This document shows, piece after piece, positions 1-12,299 of a stretch of 64,000 nucleotides of DNA. The stretch's first letter is position 1. Every line of letters starts with the position of its first letter. Both the position numbers and the translations under genes were made by a program. Source of the DNA: Paramecium tetraurelia (Eukaryota > Ciliophora > Oligohymenophorea > Peniculida > Parameciidae); contig NW_001799023.1 in the NCBI RefSeq assembly GCF_000165425.1, forward strand, positions 149,924-213,923. Direction: 5' to 3'. A model generated the notes under the pieces. That model was not told the DNA's origin, did no database searches, and worked only from the letters and a program-made list of their open reading frames with translations.

Positions 1-1
1 T

Positions 2-494
2 TAGTATACATTAAGAACCCACAAAAAAAATAATAGTTTATAAAACAAGCTCCCCTAATTTGTTAAGGAGCAAAACAATAAGGAATTTAAATTCTTCAAA
101 CAACCTACAACCCCATAAGCCACTAGATTTTATAAAAGTAGCTTTGTTATTGAGATGTTCAATCAAAACAAGTAATCTAAATTGTTATTACTCTTAGAAT
201 TGCTGAAAATAGACTCTAATACATATTGCTGATGGAAAAAGTGTAAAAGTTGTAAACCGAATTGTTAAAAAATTTATCAGCCAACGAAAGAAGGAGAACA
301 TTCGTTAAATTGGATGGAAACAGAAGAGTCAAACTAAGTGTATTATTGCTTCTCTCCAGACAATGCATTTAATATCAGATGTTATAATGATTTGTAGATA
401 ATTTATATTTGATAATAGAGAAGAAATTTAACATCCTCATTTGACTATTATTGATTACTAAGTTTTTAAATTCAATATCATCCCTTCTTTATGA
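2..494 (+). CDS. 3' part of an unknown gene (partial at window edge)
   Basis: Reading frame open from the window edge to a TGA at 492-494. I do not recognise the product. A TGA at 230-232 would interrupt it, but a 26-nt GT...AG intron at 172-197 removes the problem; two further introns at 338-359 (22 nt) and 394-418 (25 nt) keep one continuous frame. The spliced product is basic in its middle (around NERRRTFVKLDGNRR) and ends in NIIPSL. An ATG at 155-157 could be the true start, making a small protein, but nothing upstream in the window stops the frame, so it may equally be the end of a longer gene. Same strand as the SAPS gene that follows after about 300 nt. Confidence 0.5.
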
Positions 495-791
495 CTCAGA
501 CATTTATCATTGAATGACTAACGATCTCAAGATACAATTCTCTTCTGTTCTAATTATTCATAACAGGACCTTTCCTATTTTTGAATAAAATATACAATAC
601 ACATTTATGAAATTAAGTGATTATTTCTAATATTCAAATTAATTGTTATAGTTATCTTTTATAATTTCTCCAATTTATTATGCAAAAACTTAGAGTTTAA
701 TTACAAGCAAATAAGATACTAAGTGTTGGTTATCTCGAAAATAATAATTTCTAATTTGTAATCTTATAACAATATTAAAAATTTAAATTTT

Positions 792-2797
792 ATGTTTTTC
801 AAGTAAGAAATTGTATATAGTTAGCTTTGCTCGTTTTTTCACTTAGCCATAACAATTAGATAATTTGTTGACAACTCCTGATTGTGATTTAGAAACGATT
901 TTATCAACTGATGGAATTTTACAAGAAATAAAAGGTTTAGGAGCTACCAAGTTTGCTGATCAGTATTAAATTAAGCATATTCGTAGTGTCATTAAGCATC
1001 CAGAAATGTATTAAAAAATGATCAATTACATTATTTAATTTGAAGATGAACTCATTGATAAGAAAACTCAAATTTAGTAATTTCTTAATTATACTCTTAG
1101 ATACCCTTTTCTAACAAGTGAGATCTTAGGTAGTTAAAATTAGAAGCTGATTGATTACTTATTCGAGTGTCCCGAAGAAGAAATTTAAAATGAAAATTTA
1201 TAAATACGCCAAGGATTGTACAACTAACTCCTGTCTTTCTTGGAAAATGACATCCTGAATGTTACTTCAGCAGGATATTTTGCAAAGGCATTCATAGCAA
1301 TAATAAAGAAGAGAGGCTTCGATGTATGATATTTTAAATATTTAGGTTTGGGCAACGATCGTCAAAAACAGAGCAATACTGTCAAACCTAATAAAGCACA
1401 TCGATATTAAGCACATCGCAGAAATAATTGAAAAGCTAATCATTTTGGATACATCCCAAGAAAATTACGAAGAGAAATTCCTAGAGGAAAGGAAGGAATT
1501 ATTGGAAAGAATAATTAAATTATTAAAACACAAATCTTACAACACAGAGATAGTGGATAATGTTTGCGACATATTGATTGAGATTACAACGAAGAGCATG
1601 AGTTCCTTGTATTATAACAATGGGGAGATCATACCTTTCATTGATATCATCAAGAAACCTGAATTATTCCTGAAAATCGCCTTGTAAACATAGAGAATAG
1701 GCCCATACCAATTGTTAATCAATTTGGTAGAGATGTAATCGAAAGAAACCAAAAAGGAAGATGATGATGAGGTTGTTCATAATTTGGAGAAGGATTATTC
1801 AATTTTTGAATCGATTCTACCTGAATTACCTCCAAACCTTTTGAATCAAGATTATCACACTAGCAACTTCATTAATTCTAATAGATCGTCCATCCAACCT
1901 TTTGGATTAGCAAGAATGCATTTACTCAAACTTATTCAAGTTCTTGTTCAGTACTCAATTTATTCATATATTAAGAACAAACGATTAAAAAATTATCAAG
2001 ATTCTAATACATTACGGACTAATTGAAGCTTTGTAAGTTATCATTCTGAAGTATGAATCAAACAATCAAATACATGCTTGTTGTGATAAAATACTTAGGG
2101 CAATTATCGATCTTAATTAAGATGATTTCACTCTAGATGTAAAGTATTTTTAATTCTTTCAATAGGTTTTTGAAAATAATAACCTTCTAAACTACATTGT
2201 TTAAAATCACAATAATGAAAATTCTAAAAAAGGTTTCATTGGATTCTTGACTTCCATCTCCAATTACCTTGAAGATAAGGGCAAACAAAACAATAAAATT
2301 CTCAAGTTCCTTCGCTAGAGTATATTATGATTCAATCATTATAGATGAATAATGGTAGATATTTGCGGACAACATCTTAAATTAAGTGAATTCAAAAGAG
2401 AAACCCTTTTTGTGTAATGCCAATCCAAGACCCAGTTAGGAACCTGATCTTCTTGATGAACAAGAAACTGACAATATCTTGAACATTTTAAGAGTATGCA
2501 CATTAATACAACTATTAGAAATTTAACAATAATTTCTAAAAGAATGACAAGCATGTTGGAAATAATGAGAATGGAGAGGGTGTCTAGAGGAATACCGAAG
2601 TGTTGAATGAATTTGAATAGGATTAATAGGAGGATACTGCTGAAGATGAAGATGTTTAAGAGGAGTTGGAATAACAAAATGATGATGATTAGAATGAAGA
2701 AGATGAATAAATTAAATAGGAATATAATTAGAGTAATTTCTGGAGATTGGATCCAAATGAGAAGGATGCTAAAGAATTGTTGGATAATTTTGAATGA
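792..2797 (+). CDS. SAPS-domain protein, PP6 (SIT4) phosphatase regulatory subunit
   Basis: About 628 aa after splicing. The N-terminus (MFFNFARFF, then LLTTPDCDLETILSTDGILQE) matches the SAPS family opening, where a short hydrophobic start precedes the conserved D-I-L-Q-E segment; RYPFLTSEIL and FGLARMHLLKLI are further SAPS landmarks. Members bind the catalytic subunit of PP6/Sit4 and direct it to substrates. Introns needed to keep frame: 803-824, 1324-1345, 1951-1975, 2320-2344, 2494-2518. A further frame-neutral candidate is 2139-2165. The C-terminal ~70 residues are very acidic and Gln-rich (EDEDVQEELEQQNDDD), typical of an unstructured tail. Start chosen because the first intron lies immediately after MFF and splicing gives the family N-terminus. 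Stop is TGA 2795-2797. Confidence 0.85.
2139..2165 (+). other. candidate frame-neutral 27-nt intron in the SAPS gene
   Basis: The stretch starts GTAAAG and ends CAATAG, has the size of a Paramecium intron, is a multiple of three and holds no in-frame TGA, so reading through adds nine residues (VKYFQFFQQ) and splicing removes them. Sequence alone cannot decide. Confidence 0.4.
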
Positions 2798-3239
2798 TAA
2801 ATTATCATTAATGTAATTTTGAATTTTAAATCAAAATGCTGAATTCATAAATTCAGGTCAGTATTGAATTTTTATTATATCTCAACTCCATTATAACTTT
2901 GTTTTAGATCATGTGGATGTTATTTCTCATTTTAACTCATGATTGAAATGACTTAGTAGCTTATATTCATTAAATAGAATAAATTAATTCATTTCTTAAA
3001 AAATAATCATTATTTTCATTTTATTAATCGATTAGAACAACACAGTTATTTATAGTATAAATTAAATCATTGTAGTTAGACCTTCAATAATAAAGGATTT
3101 AAATATATTGTATATCTGCTATTATATAATAATTCAATTTTAATCCATAAGTTTTTTATAATAGTCTATTGGTTAATTATCTAATATTCTCACAAATATT
3201 AATGTTTAATCTGCGAAAAGTTCGATTGGGTAAATGGAA
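2798..3239. other. intergenic, 442 nt, between convergent genes
   Basis: Very AT-rich, with no coding frame or RNA structure I can support. It holds the 3' flanks of the SAPS gene and of the minus-strand gene ending at 3240. Confidence 0.5.
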
Positions 3240-3927
3240 TCAAGTTTTAAGAAATGTATAATGAAGCATTACAATCTACAAAATCTAAGGAAGTTATTAC
3301 TTAATTGCTTCTAAATTTTAATTTTAAGTAAACCATTCTTGCTAGTAATACAATTTGAAAAAATAAGAATATATGTCGTAATTAATTTAGTTGGTGGCAT
3401 CCAATTAAGTTTGCAACTTTTCAAATTTAAGATCTCCTTTTTTAGTATCCCTAAAATAGTTTACTATTTTAGAAAACTCAGCAGGAACGGCCTCATAATA
3501 GAAAAAGATAATTTACATCTTTTAATTTTTTGCATTTCTCAAATGTCATTTAAATTTCCTTTCTCAAATAATCAGCTGTATTAGATTTTACATTGGAAAA
3601 TTGAGTAATTTAATTTAGGTATTCTTTCTCATCTCTAAAGATTTTTTTCAATTGATTCGCCATCCCAGCATATTTATCTTTATTTAAGAAATTTGTCCCT
3701 TGCAACAATTAGTAGTAATTGTAGCATACGACACAAATCCGAAGTATTTAAAGGTTGTAAAAATTATTGTTATCATCAACTACTTTTTTGTAGATAGCCT
3801 ATTCAAGAAAGTAAGACAAATCTAATGACAGCTAACTTCTATAGAGTATGCATTGAAGGAATAGCTCTGGGCTGAATTTATTAGTTGATATTTCCTCTAG
3901 TTTTATTAGATCAGATTTTTAATTCAT
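3240..3927 (-). CDS. unknown protein resembling the C-terminal domain of the adjacent kinase
   Basis: About 220 aa, one 25-nt intron (GTAAATTATC...TATGAG after residues KKLKD). No named family recognised. Several blocks resemble the non-kinase C-terminal region of the gene just upstream (3977-5838): ELFLQCILYRSQLSLDLSYFLEQ here against LFLAKAELSFNLSQVLSEQ there, followed in both by a stretch rich in Leu/Cys/Tyr and a Lys/Glu-rich helix with a NQ..KI or NQ..LK core. I infer a shared helical domain, by partial duplication. Only 49 nt separate the kinase stop from this ATG, and a 19-nt GT...AG stretch spanning the kinase stop could in principle join the two into one gene, so these two entries may be one protein. 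Confidence 0.6.
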
Positions 3928-3976
3928 TGTGTAATTTAATAATTGCAAATTAAATATTATTTTCTATTATTATAAC

Positions 3977-5838
3977 TCAAACATTTTTTCTCTATTGCAC
4001 AAGGGTTTCCAACTGTTGTTTTGTTAAATTTTCGTTGAGCACAATCTACTATGGATCTTGTTCACTGTACTTCTCAAAAGGAAATTCGGTATCAATATTC
4101 AAAAACTTCTCGATTAGTACCAACATTCTACTCTAAATAGTATTGATTACTTGAGATATCCGACATCGTATTGCTTGGATTTGTCATAAACCAAAATTTT
4201 TCTTAAATCCTACTTCCAAAAGAATTAGAACCATCTTCCATAGATTTTGAACTCTGTGTTATCAATGATGGACATGAGTTTTTAGAAGTTTTGGATGTTG
4301 TGTGGATAAGTGTTGGTCCTCATGAGTTTGATGATTTGATTCTCAGCATGGGTAAAGGCCTTATTCGACATATTCAAAAATTCACTAATATTTTCTTTGG
4401 TTTGTTCAGTCCATTCAGAATGATCATTCAAATATTCTTATAAGGTTTATTTTAAGGCTTGATTATCGTACATTTTTCTCATCTCCTCACAAATCACATC
4501 CAAACAATTGAAGCAGAAACCAAAGGCATTCATCAAAATCTTATAACGATAGCCAATGATGCAAGTTTGGAGCAACTCAAAGTGGTAAACATTGAAATAA
4601 GGGAATGATATTAAGCTATTATAATTGAAATTGTGTACAGTTATTCTGAAAGGACTTGGGAAAGATTGAAGGATAGTTCTGCCTTTGCCAAAAATAGAGA
4701 AACCAAATGATTAATGCGATCAGCCTTGGTGATTTTGTTTTGATTGGCAAATTTGCAAACTGCTCTAAATTTGACCTCGTTGAAGTATTATTGTTAGCCT
4801 GACTGCTATTGATATAAAAAGATGGAGTCCAACAACTTCATTTCACCTTGGCTATCAAAATTAGATGGTTTGGCGGGCATCTCAACTAAAATATAGAGAT
4901 GTACACAATTACATAGTTCACTCTTCAATAGATCATCCCATCCTGGTCTTGCTTCTTCGCTGAATTACATCATTTTATTGATGAGACTTTGGATTGCTTT
5001 CTTAGTTTATTATGGTCCCTCTTGTGTTAGTTCTGGACATTGGAAGGGTTTTACTTTAAGATCTTTGAGGAATTGAGTTAATTCTGGGATAGTTTTGGCT
5101 GTGAATGGCAATCTATTATTGAAGGCTAATTGATAGAGGATGACTCCCAACTAATGACTTAGATGATTTAGGTTACAGAATAGACGTCGCATTTTGAAGA
5201 GTATTGATCTTCCAAGTACAATTGAGGTGCTGCGTAGGCTGGAGTACCTACTTTTGTTAATACTTATTTTTTAGTAATATCATCGAGCATTCTTCCCATT
5301 CCAAAGTCAGTTAGCTAATTTAATAAGAATGATGAGATACTTTCACGATAATCTAACCATTTCCATTGTTTTCAATAAGAATGTTGGCTGGCTTGATGTC
5401 TCTGTGTATAACTTTGATGTCAAATAAGGATTTATATCCCAATATTATTTGTCTAGCAATATCTTGTATTTGCTCTAGGGTGAATGATTTTTTGGATAAT
5501 TGGTATTGGTCCATCAACTGCTTCAAATCTCCCCCGGTGCATCTCTCCATAACGATATATATTTGTCGTTCCTCTTTGATCACTCTATAAATTTTGACTA
5601 GATTGGGATTGTCCACTTTATTCAGTTACTCTAAGATTTTGATTTCTCTATCGATCAAGCCCTTCTCAATTTGGGCTTGGAGAACCTATATACTATCTCA
5701 ATAAAGGAATACTTTGGCACATAATTTTTGATCCTTCAATTTCTCTGAATAGCATCCATAGACAACACCATATTGTCCTTTTCCAAGAAACTCTGACTTC
5801 TTGATCACAAAATCTTCCACTTTCTAATCTTACTCCAT
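3977..5838 (-). CDS. Ser/Thr protein kinase, ULK/Atg1-like
   Basis: About 578 aa; kinase domain roughly residues 10-270. Visible motifs: glycine loop LGKGQYGVVYG, catalytic loop HRDIKPANIL, Mg-binding LTDFGMGR and activation segment GTPAYAAPQ (APQ where most kinases have APE). Cys-Thr-Gly-Gly-Asp in the hinge (MERCTGGDLKQLM) fits the ULK/NEK side of the kinome. Five introns give a continuous frame, including 5686-5712, 5315-5340 and 5151-5176. The remaining ~300 residues are helical and unlike any domain I can name, but they resemble the small gene downstream at 3240-3927. ATG 5838 starts the frame 12 residues before the glycine loop. TGA at 3977-3979. Confidence 0.85.
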
Positions 5839-6250
5839 TTATAAAAGATATTAAATTAAGATAGATTTATTTAATAAAATATAGCTTTATAATTTATAAG
5901 TGATGTTAAGAACTCACTCTAATGACTTAATTTGTGTTCTCTTAATTTCAATTCTACATACTCAATTCCTCTTCAGTCAGTAAAAATCAATGAGAAGTGA
6001 TTTCAATATTGTAGATTTATTATAGAAATTACAATTACTAATCAATAGGTGCCATATTATTATGGGTAAATACTTACTAAGTCTTAACTAATCAAACAAA
6101 TCTATATGTAGAAATATATGTATAATAAAAATTGTTTCTTTTGCGATTGTTGCTATATAAATTCTAGTATACTCAGAACTGTATCACTGTTTAAAAATAG
6201 ATTAACAAATATTAATAAAAAATATAGTATTATCAATAAAATGCTTTATA
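5839..6250. other. intergenic, 412 nt, between divergent genes
   Basis: AT-rich presumed promoter region shared by the minus-strand kinase and the plus-strand small membrane protein. A 61-codon standard-code frame at 6118-6303 has no recognisable content. Confidence 0.4.
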
Positions 6251-6793
6251 ATGATGAAATTTATTATTCTAGTGAAATACATGAAGATAACTCATCAACA
6301 TAATCAGCGTATAGTTGTTGCATTGCCTTTTTGTGTATGCTCTGTGGATATGTGCTGCTGTAAACCAATTCCTACATCGAAGGGTAAATTGATAATTCGA
6401 ACTAGCAAGTCAAATCCATACTATTATCAATGCACGATGACTTTGCCATTGACTTACTTTTGTGGAGTTGCATTTTTAATTGCAGCAGCGGTGAGATTGG
6501 TATTTTTAGTCGTTTTTTGTTTGCAATCACAAAAACAACAGCCTCATTCCAGTCTCTTTCACAAAAAAGTGAAGCATTCTGAAGTGATGATTGCAATGGC
6601 GTAAGGATATTGACCTAATCAACTTAGATTCTTCTTCTTTGGTTCTTTCATTTTAATGGTGAAGGAACAATGTTACGAGTTGACAGTTGCCCTACTATTT
6701 GTATTGATATTGACAGCGTTCATGATTTTATAAATATGTTGTTACGATATGGAGGACGACGAAGTGATTTGTGAAGAAATACTTGATTATTGA
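6251..6793 (+). CDS. small membrane protein, unknown function
   Basis: 180 codons without intron, TGA at 6791-6793. Two strongly hydrophobic stretches, residues about 78-102 (LTYFCGVAFLIAAAVRLVFL) and about 145-165 (ALLFVLILTAFMILQICC), suggest two membrane segments; a Cys cluster (VDMCCCKP) lies before the first and a short acidic tail (DMEDDEVICEEILDY) follows the second. I do not recognise the family. Start is uncertain: ATG 6251 is the first in frame, but ATG 6284 is also possible. Only 23 nt separate its stop from the ATG of the channel gene on the same strand. Confidence 0.55.
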
Positions 6794-6816
6794 AAGACAT
6801 TATTATAAAACAAATA

Positions 6817-9800
6817 ATGAAATAAGATGACATTCAATCTCCTTAGTTGTGTGACAATTTTCCACCAAGACCTCCCAATCCTAGGAGATCTGCAATCTTC
6901 AAATAACAAAATGCCATCAGTCTCACCAAACTAGACACCCGACTCCAAGAAAAGAATGACATGCTTGTTGCATAGATCCAAAAGATTGTCAAACACATGC
7001 CCTCAGATGACAAATAACTCAAAGCAGAAAGACATATTTATGACGCTTACTATTTGAGAACCATCCGTAATGATATCGATCTTGCAGACAAAGTAATTTT
7101 AAAATATCTTTGGATCATTGAAAATAGCAGAATTTGGAGTGGATTTCTTTTGACACTAACAATCTTCTATCAAATCCTCACTTTCTTTGAAAAACCTTAT
7201 CCCGAATCTGACTTCTATCAAGCACCCCAAGTTGCCAACATCGAATTGTTCATATTAATATTCCTTAAGATTGACTTCGTAATAACTTTGGTTTTGCTGG
7301 CCACTAAAAAGAACGATGGTGGGTTCCAATTCAACACTAAGAGAATGGTAAAAATGCTGTTCTTCTTGGTGTGTGCAACAGATTTCATAAATTGGAAGAT
7401 TGATTAAACTCAAATTCGATTCAGTAGATTAATTAGACCAGCATTGATGATATTTTATTCCAAAGATCTGAGACGAAATCTTAAGGGCATAGTCAAAGCC
7501 AGCAAGGACTTGCTCCTCTTACTTTTACTGTACGTGATTATCATATCCACTTTTGCTTTCATCGGAATCAACTTAATTGGATAACTGGAAACCGTCGATA
7601 TAGACACACAAGACTATGGGGATTTCTTCAAACTGTTCAATATGCTCTTCATGGCTGCTACTCTGGATTTCTATCCTGACATTATGATACCACCCATCTT
7701 CTAAGGCACTTTCTACGCTCTCTATTTTGTCATCTACATAATACTCTTCCTATTTCTCTTTTAACCAATCCCCTTGGCTGTAGTCTATGAAGGATTTCGG
7801 AAACACAGAATGCAAATTGCAATCCAAGACATCATCAAATAAAAATCAGCTATGATGGCCAGTTTCATCTCACTAGATTCTAATGACGCAGGTTTTTTGA
7901 CTGAAAATCAATTCAAGAAATTCTTAAAAACCTTTTACCGTGATTAACTCACTGATGACGAAGTTAAAATCATCTTCTCTGAAATTGATAAAGACTTCAA
8001 GTAATTTACAATTATCAAATAGTGATAAGATTTAATTCGATGAATTTAACCAATTACTCTACGTCTTATAGAATAGCAAGAAAATCTCATTGCCCAGAAC
8101 AAAACCACTCAAGTGTTGGGAATCTCTAAGGAATTTCCTAAATAAACATGGACTAAAGAAATTTATTGAATCTAATGTAATTATAACATATTATCTCAAA
8201 GTTATTCGCTCTATTCATGTTCCTAGTTACAATAATTAATTGTGGATTGATAATTTCTGCATTCTTTATTGAGGATTTGGATGTGATTGCCATATTTGAT
8301 ACTATTGACATAGTGTTCTTAGGTATCTTCATTTTTGAATGTTTAATTAAAATGATAGGGTTGGGAATATATGACTTTTTTGTTGATGGTTGGTATTATG
8401 TTTGATGTTATCTGTAGGAATGTTTTTGATATCTCGTTGATATTTCTATAGATACTGTTTGATTATATCTTATTTAGTTTTGTGACTGGAAATATCGTAT
8501 AATCAATCAAAGCCAATAGGATTTTGAGAATTGCTAAGATCCAGAAGGTTTTCAGACTCTTTAGAGCCTTCAGATCCATAAAGTTAGTGGGTTATCTACT
8601 GAGAGGATTAGAAATATTCGCCCATGTGAGAAATCTGCTATACAAGATCATCATTTGTGTTCCACTAATTCTCAGATTGATCCTGCCAGTGTAGATAGTC
8701 TTTTTTACATATTCTTGCATAGGGATTTACATCTATGGAGGGATCTAAACAGATGATGAGAACCCATTCTCAAACAACTCATGTGATCCGAATGAATTTC
8801 GATATTTGTGGGGTTAATGTAAATACGCAGACTTTAACTCAATGGGTGGATCATATTTGATGATGTTATAAGTGTTTACAGCATCATCATGGGGACAATT
8901 AGTTTTTGAACTCTCATTTGACACCAAGAATCTAGTGACTCCAATGATCTTTATTGGATCATTTGTTTTCCTCTCCATCTTCTTGTTGGCACTCATCGGA
9001 GGGTTGGTTTGGGAAGTCTTCACAGTTGTCTCTAAGACTCTATTTGAATAAGAGATGGAGCATTTCAAACCAGAAGAGAGAGTGGCTATGTAACTTAATT
9101 TTTAGGATGAAGCTTTACTGGGTAGCAGTTTGGGGACTGAATATGACATTCGAAATGGTACTTAGTTAAGTAATGCTATTCAGTTACAAAAGAAAACTGC
9201 AATCCTCAATGATGATAATCCAGACATCCTAGAGTTTAGACCGAGGAATGTGAATTTTAGAGCAAATCAGAATGAGAAGTTGGAAATTCCTATTGAGTTG
9301 GATATTCAGATTGATACACAAATGTACAGTAAGGTATTGAAGGTAGGAATCAATCCAAACCAAGTGACTAGGAATTTGAAACCTTAAGGAGATTTTGCTT
9401 AAATTGTTGAGGATGAATTGCTTGAGATTTAGAAACTGTACTGTGACTACTTTATTGATTATTAAGAATTCTTGGAAAGCAAATTCATTAAGGAGTCTCA
9501 TAACATTTATAATGTTACTTCAGAGTATGTTGTGCACATAAGGAATGAAATTAAGAAGGACGAAATGTTCAAACGGAAACATGTCAACATTTCTAACCAT
9601 GATTTACTGATCTAAAATGCTGTTTTGAGAGATACTAGCGAAATGTATATTAAATAATAGGAGGAATAGTACTTTAAGACTGAATATGGTTAGAAATTTG
9701 AATTGATCAAAGAACTCAAATTTCAGAGTAAGTTTAAAATTGAGAGCAAGATACTGTTCTCTTTAATGGGCATATTGAAATTTCCAAAACCCAATATTAA

Positions 9801-10560
9801 GTATTTCTTTTAGATTCTCTATTTGATCGAGAATTACTTCACCTATTAATTGTTACCAGATTGCTCCTTCTTTAAGTTATTGCATCAGATGGATGGAAAA
9901 TGGTATTTGATTAGTATTGAAGACAAGCAAATTGTATTCACAAAGATTGGAGCAGGACCTTGGACCCATGATAATTTATTGTTTGATCAATGTCAAATGA
10001 GGATTTGTGAAAATCTTAAATTCATGAAAGAAATCAAGAATGCTGAAGTGAAAACACATGTAAGAGAATTCCACAACAGCATGAACAAAATGGCTAAACA
10101 GTTCGAACTTGATGTTACCAAATTAGATGTCAGGAGTACCATCATCATATATTAAATAAAAAATGAGCGTTATGCTCCTCCTGATTCTACGACTCCCAGA
10201 ATGAATGGATACAAACCAATCATCAGTCCAAGATATATGACAATGAGCGTTAAGAATCCACTTGTAAGTCAACTCAATGTGGATGTGAACTCTTTAAATG
10301 AGGAGTACAATCCAGAGGAGATTTTTCAAATGGGCGATAATGTTGACGAGTGTCATAGACATGTCAGTTAAACTATGATTTTCGTTCTCTCCAAGATCTA
10401 GGCTCAAGAGAGTAGGATTGTGTATCAAAATCAGGTTATGCTGGCTTAATTTGTCTTAGATTTGGCTGGGGTTATTAAGAACTATTCTGACAATTTCTTT
10501 TAACAATTAGAGGAGTTATATTCTTTACGCAGTAAACAAAGGGGAGTTAAATAAAAATGA
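6817..10560 (+). CDS. two-domain voltage-gated cation channel, two-pore channel (TPC)-like
   Basis: About 1,223 aa. Two six-helix channel domains joined by a cytosolic linker with two EF-hand-like loops (DSNDAGFLTE and DKDFNDKIQFDE), the TPC architecture. First pore: FMAATLDFYPDIMIPP, close to the TPC pattern with N/DPDVM; second pore: FTASSWGQLVFE. The second S4 has basic residues every third position (NRILRIAKIQKVFRLFRAFR). Introns 8001-8022, 8177-8201 and 8393-8417 restore the EF-hand, the S1 of domain II and the segment GWNVFD. Such channels pass Ca2+ or Na+ in endolysosomal or plasma membrane; which applies here cannot be read. Unusual: about 500 residues follow the last helix, without a domain I can name. 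Stop TGA 10558-10560. Confidence 0.82.
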
Positions 10561-10883
10561 TAATTAATATATATAAATTATATTGTGAGTTCTCTGGGTA
10601 GCTTGTTGAATTATTTGAAGAATTCAACAGCGACAAATCAAACATCAAACAATCTCCCATTCCTACCCAATTGTTATATCCATGGATGTACAACAAAACC
10701 TCAGGAATGATTAAGTGTTCTCCTTAATTTATTCTTTAATTTCCCTTAAATATTATGCAAATTTTATATGGGTTTTCACTCCAATTCAATAATCAGACAG
10801 TGTTTGGTCAGATCAAAATGAAATGGCCTTTATCAAAATTACATATATTAAGTAATTGATTATATAATAAAATTTCATTCATA
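10561..10883. other. intergenic, 323 nt
   Basis: AT-rich spacer between the channel and CK1-type kinase genes, same strand. No coding frame or RNA seen. Confidence 0.4.
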
Positions 10884-12004
10884 ATGAAAAGGTCAATTAA
10901 GTAGCCTGCTTCTTCCTCCTATCAATTTCTCGATAAGCTAGGTGAAGGGTAATACTAATCATAAAGAAAATAGTGCTTTCGGTTACATTTGGAAAGTCAA
11001 ACACATTTCAAGCGGTCAAATATTTGCTTGTAAGCTTGTCAAAAATTCTATGAGGAAGGAAAAAAAATTACTGCAGAGAGAAATACAAATCTTACAAATC
11101 CTTAAGAGCAAGAAAGGTATTTAAATAATAAATACATGAAGGATTTACATAGTTGTTTGCATCTGGGTCTGATTAGCAAAATACATACTTTGTTATGAAT
11201 CTGATGGGAGAAAACTTGGAACAGCGTCGCCAAAATTAAGGAAATTTCAATAAAATCTTACCTATTGGATTGGAGATCATCAAACTTTTGAAAGAACTCC
11301 ATTCGTTAGGAGTAATTCATCGAGATATCAAACCAGAGAATTTTGTTATGCAAGATGGTAAAATCAATCTGATTGATTTTGGACTTTCGAAAAAATACAT
11401 TATTGATGGTCATCATATTCATTACAAAGAGAATAAAGGAATGATAGGGACTGCTAGATATGCATCTATAAATGCCTTAAAAGGCATAGAACAATCCAGA
11501 AGAGACGATTTAGAATCCTTGGGATATATGCTCATATATTTGCATCAAGGCAATTTACCTTGGTACTCTATTAGTGATCAAGATAAAGAAATCAGGTACT
11601 TAAAAATCAAAAAAATGAAAAAAGCTCTAAAAATAGATAAATTTTTTGGTTTGCCAATTTAATTATCAAGTTTTATGGAATATGCAAAAGGGTTAAAGTT
11701 TGATGAAGATCCCAACTATGAGTATTTGATCTCTCTATTCTCTCAAGAGGAAAGCGGAACTCGTCTGGCATTACAATATTTTCAGCCAAAACCTGCTATT
11801 AGACTAAAATTTATTTAAATGTAAAGAACGAGTTTTCGTTCTCCTCCTTAGGAAATTAATTCAAGCAGAAAAGCTAGCTTTGAAGAATCTTCTTCAGCTG
11901 GGTCTGACATTCAAGAAGAACTTAAAGAATCCATAAAATTAAAAAATTTTATTGTTGGAATAAAACAACCAGCTGACAGTCCAATCTATGTGCAATAGAA
12001 GTGA
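10884..12004 (+). CDS. casein kinase 1-type protein kinase
   Basis: About 356 aa after removing introns 10949-10973 and 11117-11141. Splicing rebuilds the glycine loop LGEGAFGYIWKVKH; the catalytic Lys is in FACKLV, the catalytic loop is HRDIKPENF and the Mg loop LIDFGLSKKY. GTARYASINALKGIEQSRRD is the diagnostic CK1 signature (CK1s lack the usual APE). The domain ends near residue 290, leaving a short Ser-rich tail. CK1 enzymes phosphorylate acidic or primed Ser/Thr sites; the target here is unknown. The peripheral sequence diverges from the most conserved CK1 delta/epsilon forms, fitting a member of the expanded ciliate CK1 family. Confidence 0.92.
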
Positions 12005-12299
12005 TGCATTAATATACTTCATTTTTATAATTAATAAAATTTCGTTAGGCTCAGCATATTTCTAATGAAAAGTATTCTATATATAAAAAACCATCCTTCT
12101 TATTTTTGTTGTTCTCATAGATGATACCAAAAATTCACTTCTAAAATCAATAGAAATAGTTTATAAAACATGATTAAAATAAGAATTGCTCTTTAAAAGA
12201 ACTGCCCGATTTTATTTTTAAATTATTTTTGATTATATATGTGAGAAAAGATCTAAACCTGGATTATTTTTTCTTAAAACAAATATAAACCTAAAGATC

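Noticed and set aside
230-232. In-frame TGA followed by a Cys-rich frame, suggesting a selenocysteine codon
   Set aside because: A 26-nt intron at 172-197 and a second at 338-359 give a continuous frame that avoids this TGA; no other support for a selenoprotein.
8393-8450. A 52-nt intron in domain II of the TPC-like channel
   Set aside because: Too long for this genome; a 25-nt intron at 8393-8417 yields the conserved GWNVFD segment in frame.
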